Shown here in pieces: positions 44,280 through 52,482 of a stretch of 64,000 nt of DNA. Both the position numbers and the translations under genes were made by a program. The notes below the pieces were generated by a model. The model was given only the letters and a program-made list of their open reading frames with translations, was not told the DNA's origin and made no database searches. Location: the NCBI RefSeq assembly GCF_026230175.1, contig NZ_CP104208.1:992001-1056000 (forward strand), in the 5' to 3' direction. Origin of the DNA: Desulfovibrio mangrovi. GTDB taxonomy: Bacteria > Desulfobacterota > Desulfovibrionia > Desulfovibrionales > Desulfovibrionaceae. Numbering within the stretch: position 1 is the stretch's first letter; every line of letters starts with the position of its first letter.

Positions 44280-44753
44280 TTATTGCCAGATCTGATCGCC
44301 TACCAATCTGAATTGCAAGGCGTTCAAGGCTTGTAACAAAGTTTTCCCGTCGGGAAAAGTCAGTTCAGGGGCAATTTCGTGCAGAGGTATAAGAACAAAG
44401 GCGCGTTGCTGCATGCGCGGATGCGGCAGAACAAGCGTTTCTGTTGCCATGACGGAACTGCCGAACAGCAGCAGGTCCAGATCAATGATGCGGGGACCGA
44501 AACGGTCTTCAGGGGCGCTGCCGTCACGGCAACGCCCCATGGAAGACTCGATATTCAGCAAAGAGGCAAGAAGCGTCTCAGGACTCGTACGGGCATCGCA
44601 CGAAACACGGATTACCTGATTGGCAAACCATGCCTGATCCTTTTTCTCCTGCGGCTCGGTCCGGTACACCCCGGAAGCGGCTTCCAGTGAGACTCCTTCC
44701 AGAGCGGATATGGCTTCAACGGCACGGGCAAGATTGCCGTCCGTATCCCCCAT
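44280..44753 (-). CDS. folK: HPPK (dihydropteridine pyrophosphokinase); true N-terminus lies upstream without a standard start
   Basis: This enzyme adds pyrophosphate to 6-hydroxymethyl-dihydropterin in folate synthesis. The motifs are SGVYRTEPQ, a Mg/ATP region DRFGPRIIDLDLLLFG and PHPRMQQRAFVLIPL. The first in-frame ATG at 44753 would omit the first beta strand and the pterin-contact motif. The same frame continues upstream as VEAFICLGSN before that ATG, matching E. coli TVAYIAIGSN. No ATG, GTG, TTG or CTG occurs in frame before a TGA at 44814-44816. AGGAGG at 44809-44814 precedes an ATC at 44804 by 4 bases, a possible non-standard start inside the end of dapL. The given start is therefore a minimum. 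Family is sure. Confidence 0.8.
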   Translation of the reverse strand: MGDTDGNLARAVEAISALEGVSLEAASGVYRTEPQEKKDQAWFANQVIRVSCDARTSPETLLASLLNIESSMGRCRDGSAPEDRFGPRIIDLDLLLFGSSVMATETLVLPHPRMQQRAFVLIPLHEIAPELTFPDGKTLLQALNALQFRLVGDQIWQ

Positions 44754-44779
44754 GTTGGAACCGAGGCAGATGAACGCTT

Positions 44780-45949
44780 CTACAGCTTGGAGGCTATTCT
44801 GGATACCGCCTCCTCAAGGCGTGCGTCGTTCACGGTAAGGGAAATACGGAAGTAGCCTTCGCCCGGAGCACCAAAGCCGTTGCCGGGGGTTACGACTACG
44901 CCGGTTTCCTGCAGCACCTTGGTGACGAATTCGGACGAGGTGTAGCCTGCCGGAACACGACACCAGATGTAGAAGGTGGATTCAGGCACGTTGCAGTGAA
45001 TGCCCACCTTGCGCAGGGCTGCGATCACGGTGTCGCGACGCTGCTTGTAGATCTTGCGAAGCTCTGCGGTGAAGGGGTCACCGTCGCGCATGGCCACGAT
45101 GCCCGCTTCCTGAACAGCCTGGAACACACCGGAATCCACGTTTTCCTTGATCTTGCCAAGGCCGTGAACCAGCTGTGGGTTGCCTACGGCCATACCCACG
45201 CGCCAGCCGGTCATGTTGTAGGTCTTGGACAGGGAGTGGAATTCAATGGCCACGTCCTTGCCGCCGGGAACGGACATGATGGACAACGGCTTGTTGTCTT
45301 CATTGTAGTAGATTTCAGTGTACGCGGTATCGTGAACCACGATCACGTTGTACTGCTTGGCAATCCTGATGAGCTTTTCGTAGAACGCCACGTCAGCCAT
45401 GGCGGCCGTGGGGTTGTTCGGATAGTTCACGAAGATGGCCTTGGCCTTGATCCACGTTGCTTCATCAATGGCATCAAGGTCGGGCAGGAAGCTGTTGTCC
45501 TCGGTCAGAGGCACGAACTGCACAATGCCGCCGGCAAATTCGGTGGCAATATTGTATACGGGGTAGTTGGGGGTGCACACCAGCACCAGGTCGCCGGGGT
45601 TGATGAACGCCAGCGGGAAATGGGCGATGCCTTCCTTGGAACCGATAAGGCTGACAACTTCAGTCTTCGGATCAAGGTCTGCATCAAAGCGTCTCTTGTA
45701 CCAGTCGGCCACGGCCTCACGGTAGGACAGCATGCCCACGTAAGAGGGATATGCATGGTTGGCAGGCTTTTCCACCGCTTTCTTCATGGCCTCAATGATG
45801 AAATCGGGGGTGGGCATGTCGGGATCGCCAATTCCCAGACTGATGATGTCCACACCGCGGGCGGCAACCTGTGCCTTGATCCGGTCGATTTCTGCGAAGA
45901 GGTACGGGGGCAGTTTAGCCAAACGGTCTGCAAGCTGGAACTGTGCCAT
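44780..45949 (-). CDS. dapL: LL-diaminopimelate aminotransferase-type enzyme
   Basis: This 389-residue class I/II aminotransferase uses PLP on Lys242 in HSLSKTYNMTGWR. The family blocks DIISLGIGDPDMPTPDFI, NYPNNPTAAMADV and VVVHDTAYTEIYY are present. The best assignment is DapL, which converts tetrahydrodipicolinate directly to LL-diaminopimelate, since lysA is 10 kb away and this is the usual Desulfovibrio route. A general aspartate-type activity cannot be excluded. The ATG at 45949 is chosen because homologues begin there and AAGGAG lies upstream. The frame stays open a further 381 bases upstream, through the promoter and terminator, which looks accidental. Confidence 0.87.
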   Translation of the reverse strand: MAQFQLADRLAKLPPYLFAEIDRIKAQVAARGVDIISLGIGDPDMPTPDFIIEAMKKAVEKPANHAYPSYVGMLSYREAVADWYKRRFDADLDPKTEVVSLIGSKEGIAHFPLAFINPGDLVLVCTPNYPVYNIATEFAGGIVQFVPLTEDNSFLPDLDAIDEATWIKAKAIFVNYPNNPTAAMADVAFYEKLIRIAKQYNVIVVHDTAYTEIYYNEDNKPLSIMSVPGGKDVAIEFHSLSKTYNMTGWRVGMAVGNPQLVHGLGKIKENVDSGVFQAVQEAGIVAMRDGDPFTAELRKIYKQRRDTVIAALRKVGIHCNVPESTFYIWCRVPAGYTSSEFVTKVLQETGVVVTPGNGFGAPGEGYFRISLTVNDARLEEAVSRIASKL

Positions 45950-45990
45950 AGCGTTGCGTTCTCCTTGAAATTTCAATCCCTTTTGCCGGT

Positions 45991-46019
45991 AAAAAAAGAA
46001 GGGCTCTGCCATAAGCCCT
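45991..46019 (-). terminator. terminator-like hairpin in the dapL leader (possible attenuator)
   Basis: On the minus strand AGGGCT-N8-AGCCCT is followed by TTCTTTTTTT, 42 bases before the dapL ATG. It lies downstream of the proposed dapL promoter, so it would stop transcription before the gene unless overcome. Confidence 0.6.
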
Positions 46020-46064
46020 GTTCCTTCTCTATTGACTTGTGAGGCATATGCCATTTGTACGTCT

Positions 46065-46092
46065 AAAATACAAGTGTTTAGTGGACGTTCAA
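46065..46092 (-). promoter_or_regulatory. candidate promoter for dapL
   Basis: On the minus strand TTGAAC (plus 46087-46092), a 16-base spacer and TATTTT (plus 46065-46070) face dapL. The predicted leader is ~110 bases and includes the terminator-like hairpin. Confidence 0.45.
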
Positions 46093-46267
46093 TCACTCTC
46101 GAGCGCCAGTTTATAAAGCTGCTCCGGAAGGAAAGAGCAACCGGCTGTTGGTCAGATCTGTTCGACGCCAAGAAATCATCATCCCCTGCCCTTGTCTGCC
46201 ATACCGACAGCGTGTAACCTGTTATGGCAATTGATATGTAACCAGCCAGTTCACCCATGGAAAACTG

Positions 46268-47182
46268 ATGACCCAACAGGCACTCACCACTCCCCCAACC
46301 CATCCTCTTGTTGACAGCTACTTGCAGCACCTGCTTGTCACACGCGGGCTTTCAGAAAACACCATTGCGTCGTATGCCGCCGATCTGGAAAGCTTTCTGC
46401 TGTTCCTTGAAGAAAAACGCTTTCAGCTTGAAGCCGTAACCGACCAGTCGCTCTTTTTATATGTTATGTACCTGCGCAGGCGGGGACTCAACAGCCGGAG
46501 CCTTGCCCGGCACCTTTCCGCCTTGCGGGGATTTTTCGCCTTTTGTCTTGAAGAACGGACGCTGAGTGACAATCCGGTACAATACCTTGAGAATCCGAAG
46601 CTGCCTAAAACCCTTCCGGATGTGCTTTCGCAGGAGGAGGTAGCCGCCATCCTTGCCCAGCCCGACCTCAAGACCAAGCTTGGGTTCAGGGACAGAACCA
46701 TGCTGGAACTGCTCTATGCTGCCGGGTTGCGCGTCTCCGAACTTATCTCCCTTGCTCCGGTGGATTTTGATGCCCAGACCGGCCTTGTCCGGGTCTTCGG
46801 CAAGGGCAGCAAAGAGCGCATTGTGCCGGTTCATGACGCCGCAGCCCAGTTTCTGACGAACTACCTCCGGGACTGGCGTCCGGCTTTTTCGCCGGTAGAG
46901 AACTTTGTGTTCCTGAACCGTTCCGGCAAGCAACTCTCGCGGCAGGCCATCTGGAAGAATATCCAGCGCTATGTGCTGGAAAGCGGCATACGTAAGAATG
47001 TGTCTCCGCATACATTCAGACATTCTTTTGCCACGCATCTGCTTGACGGCGGGGCTGATCTGCGCACTGTGCAGCTATTGCTCGGGCATTCCGACATTGC
47101 AGCCACGGAAATCTACACGCATGTTCAGGCCGACCGGCTCCGGCAGGTGCACCGCCAGTTTCACCCCCGCTCAAGGATGTAA
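46268..47182 (+). CDS. xerD: site-specific tyrosine recombinase XerD
   Basis: This 304-residue tyrosine recombinase acts with XerC at dif to resolve chromosome dimers. The N-terminal SAM-like domain (YLQHLLVTRGLSENTIASY) is followed by the catalytic domain. The catalytic set is complete: Arg in AAGLRVSELISL, Lys in FGKGSKERIVPV, the HTFRHSFATHLL box, and LLGHSDIAATEIYTHV with the nucleophilic Tyr. XerD is preferred over XerC from the overall sequence style. A dif-like site lies 4.5 kb to its left and ftsK 13 kb to its left. It is 2 bases from the next gene. Confidence 0.92.
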   Translation: MTQQALTTPPTHPLVDSYLQHLLVTRGLSENTIASYAADLESFLLFLEEKRFQLEAVTDQSLFLYVMYLRRRGLNSRSLARHLSALRGFFAFCLEERTLSDNPVQYLENPKLPKTLPDVLSQEEVAAILAQPDLKTKLGFRDRTMLELLYAAGLRVSELISLAPVDFDAQTGLVRVFGKGSKERIVPVHDAAAQFLTNYLRDWRPAFSPVENFVFLNRSGKQLSRQAIWKNIQRYVLESGIRKNVSPHTFRHSFATHLLDGGADLRTVQLLLGHSDIAATEIYTHVQADRLRQVHRQFHPRSRM

Positions 47183-47184
47183 GC

Positions 47185-50052
47185 GTGCCCAGCAATTCAA
47201 ACAACAATGGTAACGGGCAATTGATTCACGCTCCCGTACTCATCACAGCGCACGCAAACGCGGATTTCGACGCCCTTGCGGCCATTGTCGCGGCCAGCAA
47301 GCTGTATCCTGATGCAGTACTGGTCTTTCCCGGCAGCCAGGAACGGAACCTACGCAATTTCTTCATTGAAAGCGCTACCTACATGTTCAACTTCAAGCAG
47401 GCCAAGGACATAGACTTCAGTTCCGTACGAAAGCTCATTGTCGTGGATACCCGCCAGCGCTCGCGCATTCCACACGTGGCGGCTGCACTCGACAATCCTG
47501 ATCTGGAAATCCATCTTTACGATCACCACCCCGAATCCGATGACGATTTACCGGCGTCACTAAGCGTTTACCAGTCATGGGGCGCGACCACGACAATCAT
47601 CACCCTGATGCTGCGCGACAAAGGCATCTCCGTTTCTGAAGAGGAAGCCACCCTGCTCGGTCTTGGTATTTTTGAGGACACGGGCTCATTTTCCTTTGCT
47701 TCGACAACGGAGCATGACTTTGCGGCAGCGGCGTGGCTCAAGACCAAGGGGATGGACCTGAACGCCATTTCCGAACTCATGACCCGCGAGCTGACGACAG
47801 AGCAGGTGTCCATTCTCAGCGCCTTGCTGCAAAGCGCCTCAACCCATGACATCAATGGAGTTTCCGTCGTCATGGCTGAAGCCACGATAGAGCATTATGT
47901 CGGCGACTTTGCCCTGCTGGCCCATAAAATGCTCGACATGGAAAACCTGAAGGTGCTCTTTGCGCTAGGGCGCATGGGGGACAGGGTTCACGTTGTGGCC
48001 CGCAGCCGTCTGCCTGAGGTGGATGTAGGCCAGATATGCTCTTCTCTCGGAGGCGGCGGCCACCCTTATGCTGCGTCCGTCTCCGTCAAGGACAGGACAC
48101 TCTCTCAAGTAAAGGATGAACTTTTCGCCCTGCTCTTTTCTTCCGTGAACAAGCAGAAGCTTGTGCGCGACCATATGTCCGCCCCCGCCGTCAGCATTGA
48201 TGATGGTTCAACCATCGCCAAGGCGGAAGAGGTCATGAATCGCTACGGGCTCAAGGCCATTCCCATTATCAAAAAAGACAACCACTTCGAGGTGGCCGGT
48301 TATCTGGAATACCAGACGGCAACCCGGGCCATGACGCATGGTCTGGGCAATATGCCCGTAAGCGTCTATATGCAGCGGTCAGTGCAAACGGTGCATCCGG
48401 ACGACAGCTTGTATCCGGTAATGGAAATCGTGGTCAGCAACAGACAGCGACTTGTGCCCGTTGTCGAAAACGGAGCCATCATCGGTGTCATTACCCGCAC
48501 GGACATCATCAATACCATTGTGGAAGAACCGGCACGCATTCCGGAAACACTGCTTCCTGAAAAACGACGGGAACGCAATGTGAAGTCCCTGTTGCGGGAG
48601 CGGCTTCCCTCACGCCTGTTCACTCTGCTGGAAGTGGCGGGGAACCTGGGAGACTCGCTCGGCATTCCGGTTTATGCTGTAGGCGGCTTTGTCCGTGACT
48701 TGCTGCTTTCGCGCACCAATCTCGACCTTGACCTTGTGGTGGAAAGTGACGGCATCGCCTTTGCCCGGGAGCTGGCAAGGGTGCTGAACGGCCGTGTGCG
48801 TGCCCACAACAAGTTCAAGACGGCGGTAGTCATATACAAGGGAGAGAACGGCAACCAAGAGCGTGTGGACGTAGCCACCGCCCGCCTTGAGTATTACGAA
48901 TATCCTGCGGCCCTGCCTACGGTGGAATTGTCGTCCATCAAGATGGACCTGTACAGACGCGATTTCACCATTAATGCGCAGGCTATTCAGCTGAATAAAA
49001 TGCAATTCGGTCGTCTTATCGACTTTTTCGGTGCGCAGCGGGACATGAAGGACAGAATGCTGCGCGTGCTGCATTCCCTGAGTTTTGTGGAAGACCCCAC
49101 ACGCATTCTGCGCGCCATCCGGTTTGAGAAACGCTTCGACTTTCAGATTGGCCCGCAGACCACCCGCCTGATCAAGAACGCGCTGCAGTTGGGACTAATG
49201 GACAAGCTTACCGGCAGCCGCATTTTCAACGAAGTGGATGCGATTCTGCATGAAGGTCGCCCCCTCGCCTGTCTGCGTCGGATGGAAGAGTTCGGCATTT
49301 TGACCATCATTCATCCGCAGCTGCGGCTCACCCAGACCAAGGAACAGGTGCTTGGAGAATTGGAAAGCGTGGCGAGCTGGTATCGCCTGCTGTACCTTTC
49401 CGATGTTCCTGAACCATGGATGCTGTATCTCATGGGCCTGTTGATGAACGCGACCTATGTTGAAGTGAAGGAAGTGGCTGCGCGCTTCAACCTGACCAAA
49501 CGGCAGGAAGAGGATTTCCTCACGCTCAGGGAGAATATCCGCGAAGGCATTACGCTTCTGAATACCTGGGGGCGGCATGACCGCACCATGAGCGGACTGT
49601 ATCGCACGCTTTCACCTATAGGTATAGAAGGCTTACTGTTCATTATGGCCCGTACCAAGGCCGATGAGCTTCGCAAGAGCATTTCGCACTACCTGACGCA
49701 TCTGCGCGGCATGAAGATTGATATCTCCGGCGAAGATTTGAGAATCATGGGCGCACCGCCTGGTCCTGCCTATGGCAGGGTCCTCTCACGTGTTCTGGCA
49801 GCCAAGCTGGATGGAGAAGTCCCCACCCGTCAGATGCAACTTGAACTGGCCATGTCGCTGATATTGAAAGAAACAGAGAAAGATGCCGAATACTTTGCCA
49901 GAAGAAAGGTCTGTCACATCCCTGCTCCGGACAGCAATCCGGCGCATGCCGTGTTTTCTGAGGATATCCCGCTTGAGCCGGCGGCCGGTGGTTCGGATGG
50001 GCCTGCCCCTGAACAGAATGAGCCCGTTATCCCTCCGGATGACAGCAACTGA
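47185..50052 (+). CDS. DHH phosphoesterase - CBS pair - tRNA nucleotidyltransferase fusion (A-adding type)
   Basis: This 955-residue fusion starts at GTG. Residues ~15-310 form a DHH/DHHA1 phosphoesterase: HANADFDALAAI, VVDTR, LYDHHPES and GGGGHPYAASVS near 289. Residues ~320-450 are two CBS motifs (VRDHMSAPAVSIDDG and PVSVYMQRSVQTVHPDD). Residues ~490-800 form a class II nucleotidyltransferase, with VGGFVRDLLLSRTNLDLDLV at ~498, YRRDFTINAQAI and VEDPTRILRAIRFEKRF. Similar fusions in deltaproteobacteria are known or proposed as tRNA A-adding enzymes working with a separate CC-adding enzyme. The DHH part may act as an oligoribonuclease, and the CBS pair may sense adenylates. A second nucleotidyltransferase at 5560-6681 fits this split. 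It follows xerD by 2 bases. Confidence 0.87.
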   Translation: MPSNSNNNGNGQLIHAPVLITAHANADFDALAAIVAASKLYPDAVLVFPGSQERNLRNFFIESATYMFNFKQAKDIDFSSVRKLIVVDTRQRSRIPHVAAALDNPDLEIHLYDHHPESDDDLPASLSVYQSWGATTTIITLMLRDKGISVSEEEATLLGLGIFEDTGSFSFASTTEHDFAAAAWLKTKGMDLNAISELMTRELTTEQVSILSALLQSASTHDINGVSVVMAEATIEHYVGDFALLAHKMLDMENLKVLFALGRMGDRVHVVARSRLPEVDVGQICSSLGGGGHPYAASVSVKDRTLSQVKDELFALLFSSVNKQKLVRDHMSAPAVSIDDGSTIAKAEEVMNRYGLKAIPIIKKDNHFEVAGYLEYQTATRAMTHGLGNMPVSVYMQRSVQTVHPDDSLYPVMEIVVSNRQRLVPVVENGAIIGVITRTDIINTIVEEPARIPETLLPEKRRERNVKSLLRERLPSRLFTLLEVAGNLGDSLGIPVYAVGGFVRDLLLSRTNLDLDLVVESDGIAFARELARVLNGRVRAHNKFKTAVVIYKGENGNQERVDVATARLEYYEYPAALPTVELSSIKMDLYRRDFTINAQAIQLNKMQFGRLIDFFGAQRDMKDRMLRVLHSLSFVEDPTRILRAIRFEKRFDFQIGPQTTRLIKNALQLGLMDKLTGSRIFNEVDAILHEGRPLACLRRMEEFGILTIIHPQLRLTQTKEQVLGELESVASWYRLLYLSDVPEPWMLYLMGLLMNATYVEVKEVAARFNLTKRQEEDFLTLRENIREGITLLNTWGRHDRTMSGLYRTLSPIGIEGLLFIMARTKADELRKSISHYLTHLRGMKIDISGEDLRIMGAPPGPAYGRVLSRVLAAKLDGEVPTRQMQLELAMSLILKETEKDAEYFARRKVCHIPAPDSNPAHAVFSEDIPLEPAAGGSDGPAPEQNEPVIPPDDSN

Positions 50053-50322
50053 TCTGCAAACGAAAGCCCGCAGTTTACTGGCATAAACCAAACAACAGCA
50101 ACAGCCTAAGGGCTTGCCCTTGTGTCGTATCGCGTGTAGACCCAACAGACTTTATCTGCACATGAAGCAGTGCTGCATACATCCGGCTTCGGTCATGAGG
50201 CGGATACGGAGAAAACTCAGTCTCCGTTTGCAACCATCTTGAATGCTGAGGTATATCATGCATTGCTTGCATGAGCTTTGTTCATAATAAAGTTAAAGTA
50301 AAGGTTGAGACAAGGTCGAGAT
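50053..50322 (+). promoter_or_regulatory. intergenic region with candidate promoter for the HIT gene
   Basis: TTGCTT (50263-50268), a 16-base spacer and TAATAA (50285-50290) lie 33 bases before the HIT start. Nothing else is recognised in the interval, and no clear terminator follows the DHH-CBS-NT gene. Confidence 0.45.
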
Positions 50323-50805
50323 ATGGAAGTGCTCTGGGCCCCATGGCGGCTCGATTACATTCTTGGTCCCAAGCCGGACTCATGTGTTTTCTGTCTGCCA
50401 GAACACACAGACGAAGATGAGCAGCGCCTCATTTTATATCGTGGTAAGCACAACTTCGTTATCATGAACAAGTTCCCCTACAATAATGGCCACTTGATGG
50501 TTACCCCGTACCGTCACGTCATGAATCTGGCCGACCTTACTCCGGAAGAAGCCCATGAAAACATGGACCTGCTGCAGGTATGCGTGCGCATCCTCAAGCA
50601 ACGCTTCAACCCTGGCGGCATCAATGTGGGGCTCAATCTTGGTGAAGCGTCCGGCGCCGGTATCCGCGAGCACCTGCACTTCCACCTTGTTCCCAGATGG
50701 AACGGCGATTCATCCTTCATGGCTGTCATGAATGAAACTCGCGTGATTCCTGAACATCTGCATTCAACATATCAGGCATTAAAACCGTTGTTTGACGCGT
50801 TATAA
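50323..50805 (+). CDS. HIT domain protein (Ap4A-type hydrolase/phosphorylase family)
   Basis: This ~160-residue HIT-superfamily protein has the histidine triad HLHFHLVPRW near its C-terminus. It also has an N-terminal zinc-type cysteine pair (CVFCLPE) and the LILYRGKHNFVIMNKFPYNNGHLM block of the bacterial Ap4A phosphorylase-like branch. It probably acts on dinucleoside polyphosphates or nucleoside phosphoramidates; the substrate is not known. ATG 50323 is chosen; an upstream codon at 50305 adds six residues. Confidence 0.88.
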   Translation: MEVLWAPWRLDYILGPKPDSCVFCLPEHTDEDEQRLILYRGKHNFVIMNKFPYNNGHLMVTPYRHVMNLADLTPEEAHENMDLLQVCVRILKQRFNPGGINVGLNLGEASGAGIREHLHFHLVPRWNGDSSFMAVMNETRVIPEHLHSTYQALKPLFDAL

Positions 50806-50889
50806 TATTGCATAACCATCAGGAAGGCCGGAAATTGGGACTGCCACAAGAACACCCCGAACCGGCATGAGTTAATTCAGGAGGAATAT

Positions 50890-51252
50890 ATGCGTTTTAT
50901 CAAGGTATTGGGGCTCGTTATTGTTTTCTTCCTTACCATGGTCTTCTTCCAGCAGAATACCGCGGAGCTTTCCCAGACAATAACCCTCAAGTTCGACCTG
51001 CTCTTCCAGTCCTGGTCGACCATTCCCCTGCCCATCTATTTCCTTATTCTGGGCGCTTTTGCCCTTGGTGCCATGGTAGTCATTCTGTTCTTCTTTGTTG
51101 AGCGTATCCGTCTTGGCGCTGCAGTCCGCAAAGCCCGCAAGCAGTCCAAGAAGCTCGAAAAAGAAGTAAATGCCCTGCGCACCCAGCCGCTGGAAGCTTC
51201 CGAGCCTCTGGCTGTTGAAGCCGTTTCTGCAGAGTCGGAGAAGGCGGAATAA
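50890..51252 (+). CDS. lapA: lipopolysaccharide assembly protein A domain (LapA) protein
   Basis: This 120-residue protein has two transmembrane segments (KVLGLVIVFFLTMVFF and IYFLILGAFALGAMVVILFFF) joined by a short periplasmic loop. A basic cytoplasmic coiled coil (AAVRKARKQSKKLEKEVNAL) follows, the LapA (DUF1049) layout. In E. coli LapA and LapB work together in the balance of lipopolysaccharide synthesis. AGGAGG precedes the ATG. The LapB-like gene begins 4 bases after its stop, the same order as in enterobacteria. Confidence 0.87.
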   Translation: MRFIKVLGLVIVFFLTMVFFQQNTAELSQTITLKFDLLFQSWSTIPLPIYFLILGAFALGAMVVILFFFVERIRLGAAVRKARKQSKKLEKEVNALRTQPLEASEPLAVEAVSAESEKAE

Positions 51253-51256
51253 CATC

Positions 51257-52381
51257 GTGTCCATTCTGCGACGTTTCTGGCCCGGCGTTTCCGGAAAACG
51301 CTCAGGGAACACCATCCTTTCTCCTGTCCGGGGTACTCCGCCAGGTGAACGGGATACACGAGCCGCCATACATGAGCTTTCTCAGGCTGTTCGCAACGAT
51401 CCGGACGCCGTGGAGATATACCTTGCCCTCGGCAACCTGTTCCGTTCGCAGGGCGAAATTGAGCGCGCCGTCCAGATACGAAGCAATTTGATCGTTCGCC
51501 CGGGCCTTGATGATAAATTCAAGGCCCGGGCCTATTTTGAACTCGGCCACGACTACAAACGCGGCGGATTCATGGATCGGGCCATGCAGGCCTTTGAGCA
51601 GGCCAGAAAGCTCGGCGGCGAAACGGAAGATTTGCTTCGCTCCATGGCGCGCCTCTCCGCCGAGACCGGCAACTTCCAGAACGCATCCTCCCTTTACGGC
51701 AAACTGAACCACCGCATCGCACAGGCCCACTACATGGTCCGTCATGCGGAGGAACTCTACGATTCCGGAGCTGTTTCAGACAGCAAACGCCTGTTGAGCA
51801 AGGCACTGAAAGTCTACAGCGGATCTGTGGAGGCATGGCTCGCGCTTATCTCGCTGGCGACGACAGACCGGGAGTGGAAGAAGACCGGCTCCCTGCTGAC
51901 GGAGGCCCTACGGGCCGTTGCGCCCTCCATGCGCTTTCTGCTGCTTGAAGGCATGATCGGCTTTGCCCCATCCAAGGCAGACATCGGCACGGAAGATGAT
52001 GCCCAGTTTACCGCCAACCTCTGCAAAGTGATCATGCCCGCCATAGAAGCACAGGAGCCCGACCTCATTCTCCAGTACTACGGAGCTCTGTTCCTTCTAC
52101 GCTGCGGTAATCCTGAAGAGGCAAATGCATGGCTTGCCAAGACCATGGTGCTGTGTCCCGATTTCTGGGCTGCACGCCTTGAGTTGCTGGGACTGTCCAT
52201 GGACGACCAGCCTCTTTCGCCTGTCTTCCGCAACCACCTCGCCTTCTTTGTCGATCAGGCCAAAAAGGTGAAGCGTTTCGTCTGCAGCAGTTGCGGTATG
52301 CGGCGCTCAAATACCTTCTATGTCTGTCCGCGTTGCCGCAGCTGGCATTCCGCCGCTTTCAGAGTCTCGCTGCAAGACTGA
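51257..52381 (+). CDS. lapB: LapB-like TPR protein with C-terminal rubredoxin-type zinc ribbon
   Basis: This 374-residue protein starts at GTG. The body is a TPR array (AIHELSQAVRNDPDAVEIYL, ERAVQIRSNLI and FMDRAMQAFEQARKLGG). The last ~40 residues hold a zinc ribbon (CSSCGMRRSNTFYVCPRC), the LapB/YciM hallmark. E. coli LapB helps FtsH degrade LpxC and so limits lipid A synthesis. With msbA and acyltransferases in this window the same role is plausible here. Unlike E. coli LapB, there is no obvious N-terminal membrane helix; it may rely on LapA for membrane location. Confidence 0.87.
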   Translation: MSILRRFWPGVSGKRSGNTILSPVRGTPPGERDTRAAIHELSQAVRNDPDAVEIYLALGNLFRSQGEIERAVQIRSNLIVRPGLDDKFKARAYFELGHDYKRGGFMDRAMQAFEQARKLGGETEDLLRSMARLSAETGNFQNASSLYGKLNHRIAQAHYMVRHAEELYDSGAVSDSKRLLSKALKVYSGSVEAWLALISLATTDREWKKTGSLLTEALRAVAPSMRFLLLEGMIGFAPSKADIGTEDDAQFTANLCKVIMPAIEAQEPDLILQYYGALFLLRCGNPEEANAWLAKTMVLCPDFWAARLELLGLSMDDQPLSPVFRNHLAFFVDQAKKVKRFVCSSCGMRRSNTFYVCPRCRSWHSAAFRVSLQD

Positions 52382-52423
52382 TTTTTCCCGCCGGACCTTC
52401 ATGTCCGGCCCTCCTCCGAACAA

Positions 52424-52452
52424 TTGGACATCGTGACAACTCTTACTATATT
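52424..52452 (+). promoter_or_regulatory. promoter upstream of mutS
   Basis: TTGGAC (52424-52429), a 17-base spacer and TATATT (52447-52452) form a good promoter. Transcription would begin near 52459, after the ATG at 52456 has passed, which favours the mutS ATG at 52483. Confidence 0.55.
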
Positions 52453-52482
52453 TTCATGACGTTACAGCCGAACAACAATACC

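Noticed and set aside
43107-45949. Genomic island around the dif-like site (integration hotspot)
   Set aside because: Neighbouring genes are core metabolism with normal base composition; no integrase, transposase or direct repeats were seen.
45950-46330. 381-base in-frame N-terminal extension of dapL
   Set aside because: It runs through a terminator-like hairpin and promoter and into xerD on the other strand. It has no coding character, and DapL homologues start at 45949.
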